From: DASYTH01 sp035712165
Lineage (GTDB): Bacteria > Actinomycetota > Actinomycetes > Mycobacteriales > Pseudonocardiaceae
Assembly (NCBI RefSeq): GCF_035712165.1
Contig: NZ_DASTBH010000076.1
Coordinates: 1 to 31,089, forward strand
DNA: 31,089 bases
Direction: 5' to 3'
The position numbers and the translations under genes were made by a program. Every line of letters begins with the position of its first letter. The first letter of the stretch is position 1. Positions 25,394-31,089 of this stretch are shown here, one piece after another. The notes beneath the pieces were generated by a model. The model did not search any database, was not told the DNA's origin, and worked only from the letters and a program-made list of their open reading frames with translations.

Positions 25394-25413
25394 CCCCGGT
25401 CGCACCTCCGGGG
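25394..25413 (-). terminator. Weak stem-loop after the LacI-type gene
   Basis: CCCCGG (25394-25399) and CCGGGG (25408-25413) form a 6-bp stem with an 8-nt loop just after the LacI-type stop at 25429. It could partly separate the regulator from the sugar operon downstream. There is no U-tract. Confidence 0.35.
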
Positions 25414-25428
25414 CCTGGGGTGGGGTGA

Positions 25429-26427
25429 CTACGGGGCGGGGGCGGTGGAGCCGCGGACCACGAGCTCCGGCTCGAAGAGCAGTTCGTCGGGCAGCGCGGC
25501 GGCGCCGTTCATCTGGGTGACCAGCAGGTCGACGGCGGCCTGGCCCATCGCCTCGATGGGCTGGCGGACCGTGGTCAGCGGCGGGTCGGTGCAGTTCATG
25601 AACGCCGAGTCATCGAACCCGACCACGGACACGTCCTCCGGCACCCGGCGACCCAGCCTGCGCACCGCGCGCACCGCACCGAGGGCGAGCACGTCGCTGG
25701 CGCAGATGATCGCCGTGACGCCGGACCGGACCAGCGTGGTGGCCGCGGCACGGGCCCCCTCCATGGAGAAGCTGGACCGCTGCACCTCGTGCGCCACCCC
25801 GTCGTGCCCCGCGGCGGCGGCCTGCAGCGCGCTGAGCTTGCGCCGGGACGGCACGTGACCCTCCGGCCCCAGCAGCGCCCCGACCCGCCGGTGCCCGAGC
25901 GAGACCAGGTGGCCGAGCGCCTGCTCGACGGCCACCGCGTCGTCGGTGGACACCCGGGGGTGGCCGAGCTCGTCCACGCCCGCGTTGACCAGCACGACCG
26001 GGAGCTTCAGGTCGCGCAGCCGGTGGTAGTGCTCGTGCCCGGCGTCGGCAAGCGAGTAGTCGCCGCCACCGAAGATCACCCCGGACACCTGGTGCTCGAG
26101 CAGCATGTCGACGAACTCCACCTCGGAGACCCCGCCGATGGTGCGGGCACACAGCGCCGGGGTGAACCCGCGCTGCACCAGCGCTCCGGTGGCCACCTCG
26201 GCGAACGCCGGGAAGATCGGGTTCTGCAACTCCGGCAGCACCAGCCCGACCAGCCGGGCCCGGTCTCCGCGCAGTTTCGTGGGCCGCTCGTAGCCGAGCA
26301 CGTCCAGCGCGGTCAGCACCGCCGTCCGGGTCGCGTCGGACACTCCCGCCTTCCCGTTGAGCACCCGGCTCACCGTCGCCTCGCTGACCCCAGCCTTGCG
26401 CGCAACCTCACTCAACCGTCCAGCCAC
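25429..26427 (-). CDS. LacI-family transcriptional regulator
   Basis: A 332-residue repressor. The N-terminal helix-turn-helix RLSEVARKAGVSEATVSRVLNG (about residues 4-25, split as RLSEVARKAGVSEAT and VSRVLNG) is followed by the hinge helix and a periplasmic-binding-protein-like effector domain: VGLVLPELQNPIFPAFAEV, GVIFGGGDYS, STDDAVAVEQALGHLVSLGHRRVG, and PEDVSVVGFDDSAFMNCTDPPLTTVRQP (split as PEDVSVVGFDDSAF and CTDPPLTTVRQP). It lies directly upstream of, and in the same direction as, the sugar operon and is its probable regulator. The GTG at 26427 has a -10 box 6 nt upstream, so the mRNA is probably leaderless. Confidence 0.94.
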   Translation of the reverse strand: MAGRLSEVARKAGVSEATVSRVLNGKAGVSDATRTAVLTALDVLGYERPTKLRGDRARLVGLVLPELQNPIFPAFAEVATGALVQRGFTPALCARTIGGVSEVEFVDMLLEHQVSGVIFGGGDYSLADAGHEHYHRLRDLKLPVVLVNAGVDELGHPRVSTDDAVAVEQALGHLVSLGHRRVGALLGPEGHVPSRRKLSALQAAAAGHDGVAHEVQRSSFSMEGARAAATTLVRSGVTAIICASDVLALGAVRAVRRLGRRVPEDVSVVGFDDSAFMNCTDPPLTTVRQPIEAMGQAAVDLLVTQMNGAAALPDELLFEPELVVRGSTAPAP

Positions 26428-26433
26428 GCCGCA

Positions 26434-26439
26434 ACACTA
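26434..26439 (-). promoter_or_regulatory. -10 box of the LacI-type gene, leaderless spacing
   Basis: TAGTGT on the minus strand, 6 nt before the GTG at 26427. TTCTTGCA at 26458-26451 lies 11 bp further upstream and pairs with CTTGC at 26470-26474 as GCAAG/CTTGC arms. This is a candidate autoregulatory site. Confidence 0.5.
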
Positions 26440-26651
26440 CGGCAACCCACTGCAAGAATCCGGCAGCGGCTTGCGAGGACACCTCCAGTTTCAGGGCTCG
26501 GTGCGGTCGGATTTCGTCCCGGAAACAGACCAATCGTGTCGCCTGCGCCGCGGTTGGTCACCATGTGTGTCCATACGGGTGCGTCGGGCGGGCGCTTTCA
26601 ACGATTGGGTCACGGGCCGTGGCCTCGGGTAGCGCACGTCACGGGTCAGGG

Positions 26652-26657
26652 TACGGT
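26652..26657 (+). promoter_or_regulatory. -10 box of the BMP transporter operon
   Basis: TACGGT in the 288-bp divergent gap (26428-26715). A start near 26664 would give a leader of about 50 nt before the TTG at 26716; alternatively the ATG at 26665, 7 nt away, would be leaderless. The gap also holds a CACGG-G-CCGTG dyad at 26611-26621 and GACCAA/TTGGTC arms between about 26528 and 26560. Confidence 0.45.
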
Positions 26658-26715
26658 CTCGCGAATGAAGTTGCGTCCGGCATATCGGACGCTGGAATCG
26701 CGGAAGGAGAACGCC

Positions 26716-27780
26716 TTGCGTCGAATGCGAGGTATCCAGCTCGCCGCAGGGCTGCTTGCGCTGGGTCTGGCCATGACCGCCTGCGGTACGGATGAGCCGT
26801 CAAACTCAGGGAGCAGCAGCGGATCCAGTGGTGCTGCGGCGCCCGCGCTCAAGGTCGGCCTGGCCTACGACATCGGCGGCCGTGGCGACCAGTCCTTCAA
26901 CGACTCGGCGGCCCGCGGTCTGGACAAGGCGAAGAGCGAGTTCGGCATCGAGGCCAAGGAACTCGAGGCGACCGCCGGCGAGACCGACGCCCAGAAGGAG
27001 GACCGCCTGCGGCAGTTGGCCGAGGGCGGCTACAACCCGATCATCGCCGTCGGCTTCGCCTACTGCAAAGCGATCGGCGCGGTGGCCAAGGACAGCCCGG
27101 ACGTCAAGTTCGCCATCATCGACGACTTCGAGCCGGACTGCACCGCCACCAACGTGGCGAACCTGACCTTCGCCGAGCACGAGGGCTCCTACCTGGTCGG
27201 CGCCGCCGCGGCGCTGAAGAGCAAGACCGGCAACGTCGGCTTCATCGGCGGCGTCAACGTTCCGCTGATCCAGAAGTTCGAGGTCGGCTTCACCGCCGGG
27301 GTCAAGGCCGCCAAGCCGGACGCCACGGTGCAGGTCAAGTACCTGACCCAGCCGCCGGACTTCACCGGCTTCAACGACCCGGCCAAGGGTGAGACCGCGG
27401 CCAACGGCATGTTCGACGCGGGCGCCGACGTGATCTACGCGGCGGCCGGCGGCTCGGGCAACGGCGTGTTCAAGGCCGCCAAGGCCAAGGGCAAGCTGGG
27501 CATCGGCGTCGACTCCGACCAGTACAACCAGCCGGCGCTGGCCGACGTCAAGGACGTGATCATCACGTCCATGCTCAAGCAGGTCGACGTGGCCGTGTTC
27601 GGCTTCATCTCCTCGGTCAAGGACAGCAAGTTCGCCAACGGCCAGAAGATCTACGACCTGGCGGCGGGCGGCGTCGGTTACTCCACCAGCGGTGGGAAGA
27701 TCGACGACATCAAGTCCCAGTTGGACGGCTACAAGTCGAAGATCGTCTCCGGCGAGATCAAGGTGCCGGACAAGAAGTAG
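26716..27780 (+). CDS. BMP-family substrate-binding lipoprotein (nucleoside ABC importer)
   Basis: A 354-residue PnrA/BmpA-like binding protein, the extracellular component of a nucleoside importer. The signal peptide RRMRGIQLAAGLLALGLAMTAC ends in lipobox-like MTAC, followed by a Ser/Gly-rich tether. The domain begins LKVGLAYDIGGRGDQSFNDSAARGL, the family opening (in parts: LKVGLAYDIGG, RGDQSFNDSAARGL). Then come PIIAVGFAYCKAIG, FAIIDD, EGSYLVGAAAAL, GFIGGVNVPLIQKFEVGF, AAGGSGNGVF and GVDSDQYNQ. The TTG is chosen because AAGGAGA precedes it by 5-6 nt and it gives a normal signal length. The in-frame ATG at 26665 (17 codons earlier) is the alternative because a -10 box sits 7 nt before it. 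Confidence 0.92.
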   Translation: MRRMRGIQLAAGLLALGLAMTACGTDEPSNSGSSSGSSGAAAPALKVGLAYDIGGRGDQSFNDSAARGLDKAKSEFGIEAKELEATAGETDAQKEDRLRQLAEGGYNPIIAVGFAYCKAIGAVAKDSPDVKFAIIDDFEPDCTATNVANLTFAEHEGSYLVGAAAALKSKTGNVGFIGGVNVPLIQKFEVGFTAGVKAAKPDATVQVKYLTQPPDFTGFNDPAKGETAANGMFDAGADVIYAAAGGSGNGVFKAAKAKGKLGIGVDSDQYNQPALADVKDVIITSMLKQVDVAVFGFISSVKDSKFANGQKIYDLAAGGVGYSTSGGKIDDIKSQLDGYKSKIVSGEIKVPDKK

Positions 27781-27795
27781 CGACACCATCGTGTG

Positions 27796-27836
27796 ACGGG
27801 CTCGGGGCTACCGGCAGCCGGTATCCCCGGGCCCGT
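27796..27836 (+). terminator. Strong hairpin between binding-protein and ATPase genes
   Basis: Arms of about 19 bp (27796-27814 with 27818-27836, loop CAG) contain one G-T pair and one mismatch. It lies 15 bp after the binding-protein stop and has no U-tract. It is likely a partial terminator or mRNA-stabilising stem that lets the binding protein be made in excess over the membrane parts. TACGGTCTC just after it (27837) repeats the block at 26652. Confidence 0.65.
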
Positions 27837-27874
27837 TACGGTCTCCACCAGATGACTGCGACGAGGATGTGGCG

Positions 27875-29392
27875 ATGTCTAATGCGGTTGAGCTGACCGG
27901 CATCACCAAGCGGTTCCCGGGTGTGGTCGCCAACGCCGACGTGAACATCGCGGTGCGTCCGGGCACCGTGCACGCCATCGTCGGAGAGAACGGCGCCGGC
28001 AAGTCCACGCTGATGAAGATCCTTTATGGGATGCAGCGGCCGGACGAGGGCACCATCCGGGTAGACGACCGGGAGGTGACCTTCCATTCGCCTGCGGACG
28101 CCATCCGCGCCGGCATCGGCATGGTCCACCAGCACTTCATGCTGGCGGACAACCTGACCGTGCTGGAGAACGTGGTACTCGGCAACGAACCGCGATCCGG
28201 CGGTTGGTTGGATTTCAAGGCGGCCCGGGCGAAGATCGCCGAGATCTCCGCCAACTACGGGCTCGGCGTGGAACCCGACCGGCTGGTCGACGATCTCGGC
28301 GTCGGTGAGCGCCAGCGGGTGGAGATCCTCAAGGTGCTCTATCGCGGCGCCCGGATCCTGATCCTGGACGAGCCCACCGCCGTGCTGGTGCCGCAGGAGG
28401 TCGAGGAGCTGTTCGGCAACCTGCGCGAGCTCAAGGCCGAGGGCCTGACCATCCTGTTCATCTCGCACAAGCTGGACGAGGTGCTCTCCGTCGCCGACGA
28501 CATCACGGTGATCCGGCGCGGCACCACGGTGGCGAGCGTGCAGCCGGGCGACGTGACCGCGCGCCAACTCGCCGAGCTGATGGTGGGCAGCGCGCTGCCG
28601 GTTCCGGAACTGCGCGAGTCGACGGTGACCTCGGACGTGGTGCTCGACGTGGCCGGGCTGACCCTCACCGACGCCGACGGCCGCAACGTGCTCGACGACA
28701 TCTCCTTCGCCATCCACGCCGGCGAGGTGCTCGGTATCGCCGGCGTCGAGGGCAACGGGCAGGCCGAGCTGGTCGAGGCGCTGATGGGCATCCGCCCGCT
28801 GTCGTCGGGCTCGGTGCGCCTGCGCGACCAGGTGATCACCCAGCTGTCCACTCGGGAGCGCCGGGAGGCCGGGGTGGCCTACATCCCGGCGGACCGGCAC
28901 CGCCAGGGGGTGCTGCTCGAGGCGACGGTGTGGGAGAACCGCATCCTCGGTCACCAGACCCGGCGGCCCAACGTGCGCGGTCCGCTGATCGACCGGCGCG
29001 CGGCCAAGGCGGACACGCGGCGCATCGTCGAGGAGTACGACGTGCGCACCCCGAGCATCGACGTGGTGGCCGCGGCGCTGTCCGGCGGCAACCAGCAGAA
29101 GCTGATCGTCGGCCGGGAGATGAGCGGAAACCCGGTGCTGCTGATCGCCGCGCACCCCACCCGCGGTGTGGACGTGGGCGCGCAGGCGGCGATCTGGGAA
29201 CACATCCGCCGGGCCCGCGCCGAACGCCTGGCCGTGCTGCTGATCTCCGCCGACCTGGACGAGCTGATCGGCATGTCCGACCGGCTCGCGGTGATCCTGC
29301 GCGGCCGGCTGGTCTCGTCCCATGATCCCAAGTCGGTCACTCCGGCGGATCTCGGCTCCGCGATGACCGGAGCGGCGGAGGAGGTGGCCTGA
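27875..29392 (+). CDS. ABC transporter ATPase with two nucleotide-binding domains (nucleoside type)
   Basis: A 505-residue double ATPase of the RbsA/YufO kind that powers import. Domain 1 has Walker A GENGAGKST, the Q-loop VHQHFML, a degenerate signature (LGVGERQRVEIL) and Walker B ILILDEPTA. Domain 2 has a degenerate P-loop (GVEGNGQAEL), signature LSGGNQQK and the altered Walker B LLIAAHPTRGVDVGAQ. This asymmetry is normal for the family, where sites are formed between domains. The ATG at 27875 is chosen over a GTG at 27869 because GAGGA lies 7 nt before the ATG but only 1 nt before the GTG. The stop overlaps the next start as TGATG. Confidence 0.94.
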   Translation: MSNAVELTGITKRFPGVVANADVNIAVRPGTVHAIVGENGAGKSTLMKILYGMQRPDEGTIRVDDREVTFHSPADAIRAGIGMVHQHFMLADNLTVLENVVLGNEPRSGGWLDFKAARAKIAEISANYGLGVEPDRLVDDLGVGERQRVEILKVLYRGARILILDEPTAVLVPQEVEELFGNLRELKAEGLTILFISHKLDEVLSVADDITVIRRGTTVASVQPGDVTARQLAELMVGSALPVPELRESTVTSDVVLDVAGLTLTDADGRNVLDDISFAIHAGEVLGIAGVEGNGQAELVEALMGIRPLSSGSVRLRDQVITQLSTRERREAGVAYIPADRHRQGVLLEATVWENRILGHQTRRPNVRGPLIDRRAAKADTRRIVEEYDVRTPSIDVVAAALSGGNQQKLIVGREMSGNPVLLIAAHPTRGVDVGAQAAIWEHIRRARAERLAVLLISADLDELIGMSDRLAVILRGRLVSSHDPKSVTPADLGSAMTGAAEEVA

Positions 29393-30507
29393 TGCAACGG
29401 TTATCAGCTCGGTCCATATTGCTGGGACTCGCGGCGCCGGTCGGGGCCCTGGTCTTCGCGGCCCTGGTGTGCTCGCTGATCCTGGCGGTCACCGGCCACT
29501 CGCCGGCCGACGTCGTCGACTCGATGGTGACCTCGGCGAAGCGGCCGCGCACCACCGTGATCGCGATCAACAACGCGACGAACTACTACCTGGCCGCGGT
29601 GGCGGTGGCGATCGGGTTCCGGATGAACCTGTTCAACATCGGCGTGGACGGGCAGTACCGGCTGGCCGCGATGCTCGCCGCCGCGTTCGCCGGGGCGTCG
29701 TTCATGCAGGGGCTGCCCTCGTTCCTGCGGATCGTCCTGACCTTGGTCGTGGCCATGCTGGTCGGCGCGTTCTGGGCCGGCATCGCGGGGTTCCTCAAGG
29801 TCACCCGCGGGGTCAGCGAGGTGATCTCGACGATCATGCTCAACGCGATCGCCACCGCCCTTGTCGCGTTCCTGCTCAACCCGCAGCGGCTGGCGGTGCT
29901 GCGGGGCAACGACATCGGCACCGTGGAGATCTCCGAGGGCGGGCAGGTGCCGGGCATTCCGTTCCCCGGCACGACCTCCGCGACGGTGCACGGGCTGATC
30001 GTGGTGGCCATCCTGGTCGGGGTGCTGTACTGGTTCGGCCTGTCCCGCACCCGGTTCGGCTTCGACCTGAAGGCCACCGGGCTGTCCGAGTCGGCGGCCG
30101 TGGCCAGCGGGGTCAACGTCAAGAAGATGGTGCTCGGCTCGATGCTGCTCTCCGGCGCGGTCGCCGGTCTGGTCGGCATGCCGGAACTGCTCGGCGGGGC
30201 GCACTCCTACTCGCTGAACTTCCCGACCGGCGTCGGGTTCATCGGGATCGCGGTCGCCCTGCTCGGCCGCAACCATCCGGTCGGCATGGCGTTCGCGGCG
30301 CTGCTGTGGGGCCTGCTGGACGCGAGTTCCAACGGGCTGGACGTGTCCGGGGTGCCGAAGGAGATCGTGGCGATCATGCAGGGCGTCATCGTGCTCTCCG
30401 TGGTCGTCGCCTACGAGCTGGTGCGCCGCTACCGGGTCCGGCTCGAACAGCGAGAAGTCGGCCAGGCACTGGGCACGACCAAGGTTCCTGAGGAGGTGGG
30501 AGCGTGA
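29392..30507 (+). CDS. ABC transporter permease, nucleoside type (first subunit)
   Basis: A 371-residue inner-membrane permease of the branched-chain/ribose/nucleoside (BPD_transp_2) family with 8-10 helices. Family marks are AVAIGFRMNLFNIGVDGQYRLAA, RGVSEVISTIMLNAIA and GFDLKATGLSESAAVASGVNV, the coupling loop, plus LGGAHSYSLNFPTGVGFIGIAVALLGRNHP (in parts: LGGAHSYSLNF and GVGFIGIAVALLGRNHP). It starts 1 nt inside the ATPase stop. Its own end carries GAGGAGGTGGGAGC just before a GTGA overlap, so it supplies the ribosome site for whatever follows. Confidence 0.94.
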   Translation: MQRLSARSILLGLAAPVGALVFAALVCSLILAVTGHSPADVVDSMVTSAKRPRTTVIAINNATNYYLAAVAVAIGFRMNLFNIGVDGQYRLAAMLAAAFAGASFMQGLPSFLRIVLTLVVAMLVGAFWAGIAGFLKVTRGVSEVISTIMLNAIATALVAFLLNPQRLAVLRGNDIGTVEISEGGQVPGIPFPGTTSATVHGLIVVAILVGVLYWFGLSRTRFGFDLKATGLSESAAVASGVNVKKMVLGSMLLSGAVAGLVGMPELLGGAHSYSLNFPTGVGFIGIAVALLGRNHPVGMAFAALLWGLLDASSNGLDVSGVPKEIVAIMQGVIVLSVVVAYELVRRYRVRLEQREVGQALGTTKVPEEVGA

Positions 30508-30605
30508 GCGAGCGAGCTTGCGAGCGAGCCATTGAGCACAGCCCCGCCGCCGAGCCTGCGAGGTGGCGGATCGGCCAGCTCCGAGCTTGCGAGGTGCTGG
30601 CATGA
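30504..30605 (+). CDS. 33-codon mini-ORF formed by a repeat insertion (doubtful protein)
   Basis: A 33-codon frame with an excellent ribosome site (GAGGAGGTGGGAGC before GTG). Its GTGA overlaps the stop of the first permease, and its TGA overlaps the ATG of the second permease as ATGA. The peptide begins SERACERAIE and contains a second RACEV unit, both encoded by repeat DNA. Translation is plausible because of the ribosome site, and its main effect may be to carry ribosomes to the second permease start. A function for the peptide itself is not suggested by its sequence. Confidence 0.4.
   Translation: MSERACERAIEHSPAAEPARWRIGQLRACEVLA
30505..30602. repeat. GAGCTTGCGAG repeat element inserted in operon, flanked by TGAGC
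   Basis: Contains GAGCTTGCGAG at about 30516, GAGCCTGCGAG at about 30552 and GAGCTTGCGAG at about 30583, in direct orientation, with GAGCGAGC words around the first. The element is bracketed by TGAGC at 30505-30509 and 30603-30607. It appears to have been inserted at an original RTGAGC stop-start junction with duplication of 5 bp. Similar word usage is seen in the gap 9975-10106. Confidence 0.6.
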
Positions 30606-31089
30606 GCACGGGGTTGACCGTTGGCGTGGAGACGGCGCCGCCCGCGCGACGGGGACGGATCCGGCCGAGCTGGTACCTGGTGGCCGCACTCGGCGCGATG
30701 GCGATCATCTCGCTGGTCCGGGTGCTCACCGGCGCGACCGACCTCACCTCCAGCGGCACCATGGAGGCCGCGCTGACCGCGGCGGTCCCGCTGGCCCTCG
30801 CCGGGCTGGGCGGCCTGTGGGCCGAGCGCGCCGGCGTGGTCAACATCGGGCTCGAGGGCATGATGATCCTCGGGACCTGGGGCGCGGGCTGGGCCGGCTG
30901 GCAGTGGGGACCGTGGGCCGCGCTGGTCGGTGGCGCCGTCGGCGGGGCCCTCGGCGGGCTGCTGCACGCGGTCGCGACGGTGACGTTCGCGGTGAACCAC
31001 ATCGTCTCCGGCGTCGCGATCACCCTGCTCGGGCTGGGCGTCACGAAGTACCTCGCGTCGCTGGTGTTCGTGCCGCTGACGCAGAACCC
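30602..31089 (+). CDS. ABC transporter permease, nucleoside type (second subunit), 3'-truncated by window
   Basis: 162 codons are visible and the gene runs off the window end in an open frame. After a short basic N-terminus (PPARRGRIRPSW), a first helix (YLVAALGAMAIISLVRVL) and TMEAALTAAVPLALAGLGGLWAERAGVVNIGLEGMMILG (in parts: ALTAAVPLALAGLGG and ERAGVVNIGLEGMMILG) mark the second-permease branch of nucleoside importers. FAVNHIVSGVAITLLGLGVT continues the pattern. The ATG at 30602 has no ribosome site of its own, since the repeat insertion moved it away from the one at the end of the first permease. Initiation is probably by coupling through the mini-ORF. Confidence 0.92.
   Translation, partial: MSTGLTVGVETAPPARRGRIRPSWYLVAALGAMAIISLVRVLTGATDLTSSGTMEAALTAAVPLALAGLGGLWAERAGVVNIGLEGMMILGTWGAGWAGWQWGPWAALVGGAVGGALGGLLHAVATVTFAVNHIVSGVAITLLGLGVTKYLASLVFVPLTQN

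Noticed and set aside
27852..27896. Upstream 14-codon frame overlapping the ATPase gene start
   Set aside because: It is 9 nt after the TACGGT box rather than 6-7, has no ribosome site and no coding features; chance is the simpler explanation.

Overview
The window is high-GC actinobacterial chromosome with about 70% G+C by eye, many GTG starts and tight gene packing. Gene content (SsgA-family protein, DUF1918 and DUF3017 proteins, eukaryote-like NADP-isocitrate dehydrogenase, a sugar ABC system without its own ATPase) and GAGCGAGC/GCTTGCGAG-type intergenic repeats suggest a filamentous, spore-forming actinomycete, most likely of the family Micromonosporaceae. The family assignment is inference from gene content and repeat style. 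No phage, integrase, IS transposase, tRNA, rRNA or CRISPR was seen.

Layout. (1) 1-2331 is the C-terminal three quarters of the error-prone polymerase DnaE2. It converges with a long proline-rich protein on the minus strand (2336-4975) that ends in a TNT-type NAD+ glycohydrolase toxin domain. (2) 5037-8152 carries a YdcZ-type transporter, folD, a DUF3017 membrane protein and malate dehydrogenase. (3) 8284-11984 is a run of small single genes: SsgA-like protein, lipoprotein plus DUF1918 pair, SAM-dependent methyltransferase, HhH-GPD repair protein, LiaF-like protein and GNAT acetyltransferase. (4) 12044-14727 has icd followed by three small exported or membrane proteins. (5) 14790-20369 has a secreted subtilase, trpS, a YihY membrane protein, a D-Ala-D-Ala carboxypeptidase and a small membrane protein. 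(6) 20370-26427 is a sugar-uptake operon on the minus strand (binding protein, two permeases, GH13 glucosidase) with a LacI-type regulator upstream. (7) 26716-31089 is a nucleoside-type ABC importer operon (BMP lipoprotein, double ATPase, two permeases, the last cut by the window end).

How it works together. The sugar operon imports and hydrolyses an alpha-glucoside, probably under LacI control, and would need an ATPase from elsewhere. The BMP operon probably imports nucleosides. mdh and icd are TCA-cycle enzymes and folD supplies one-carbon units.

Noteworthy non-coding structure. Seven genes have a TANNNT -10 box exactly 6-7 nt before the start codon, which indicates leaderless mRNAs. A perfect 8+5+8 inverted repeat lies just upstream of icd and a 38-bp perfect palindrome lies just after it. 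A repeat element of about 98 bp has split the junction between the two nucleoside permeases. It is flanked by TGAGC direct repeats and forms a 33-codon mini-ORF that overlaps both neighbours.
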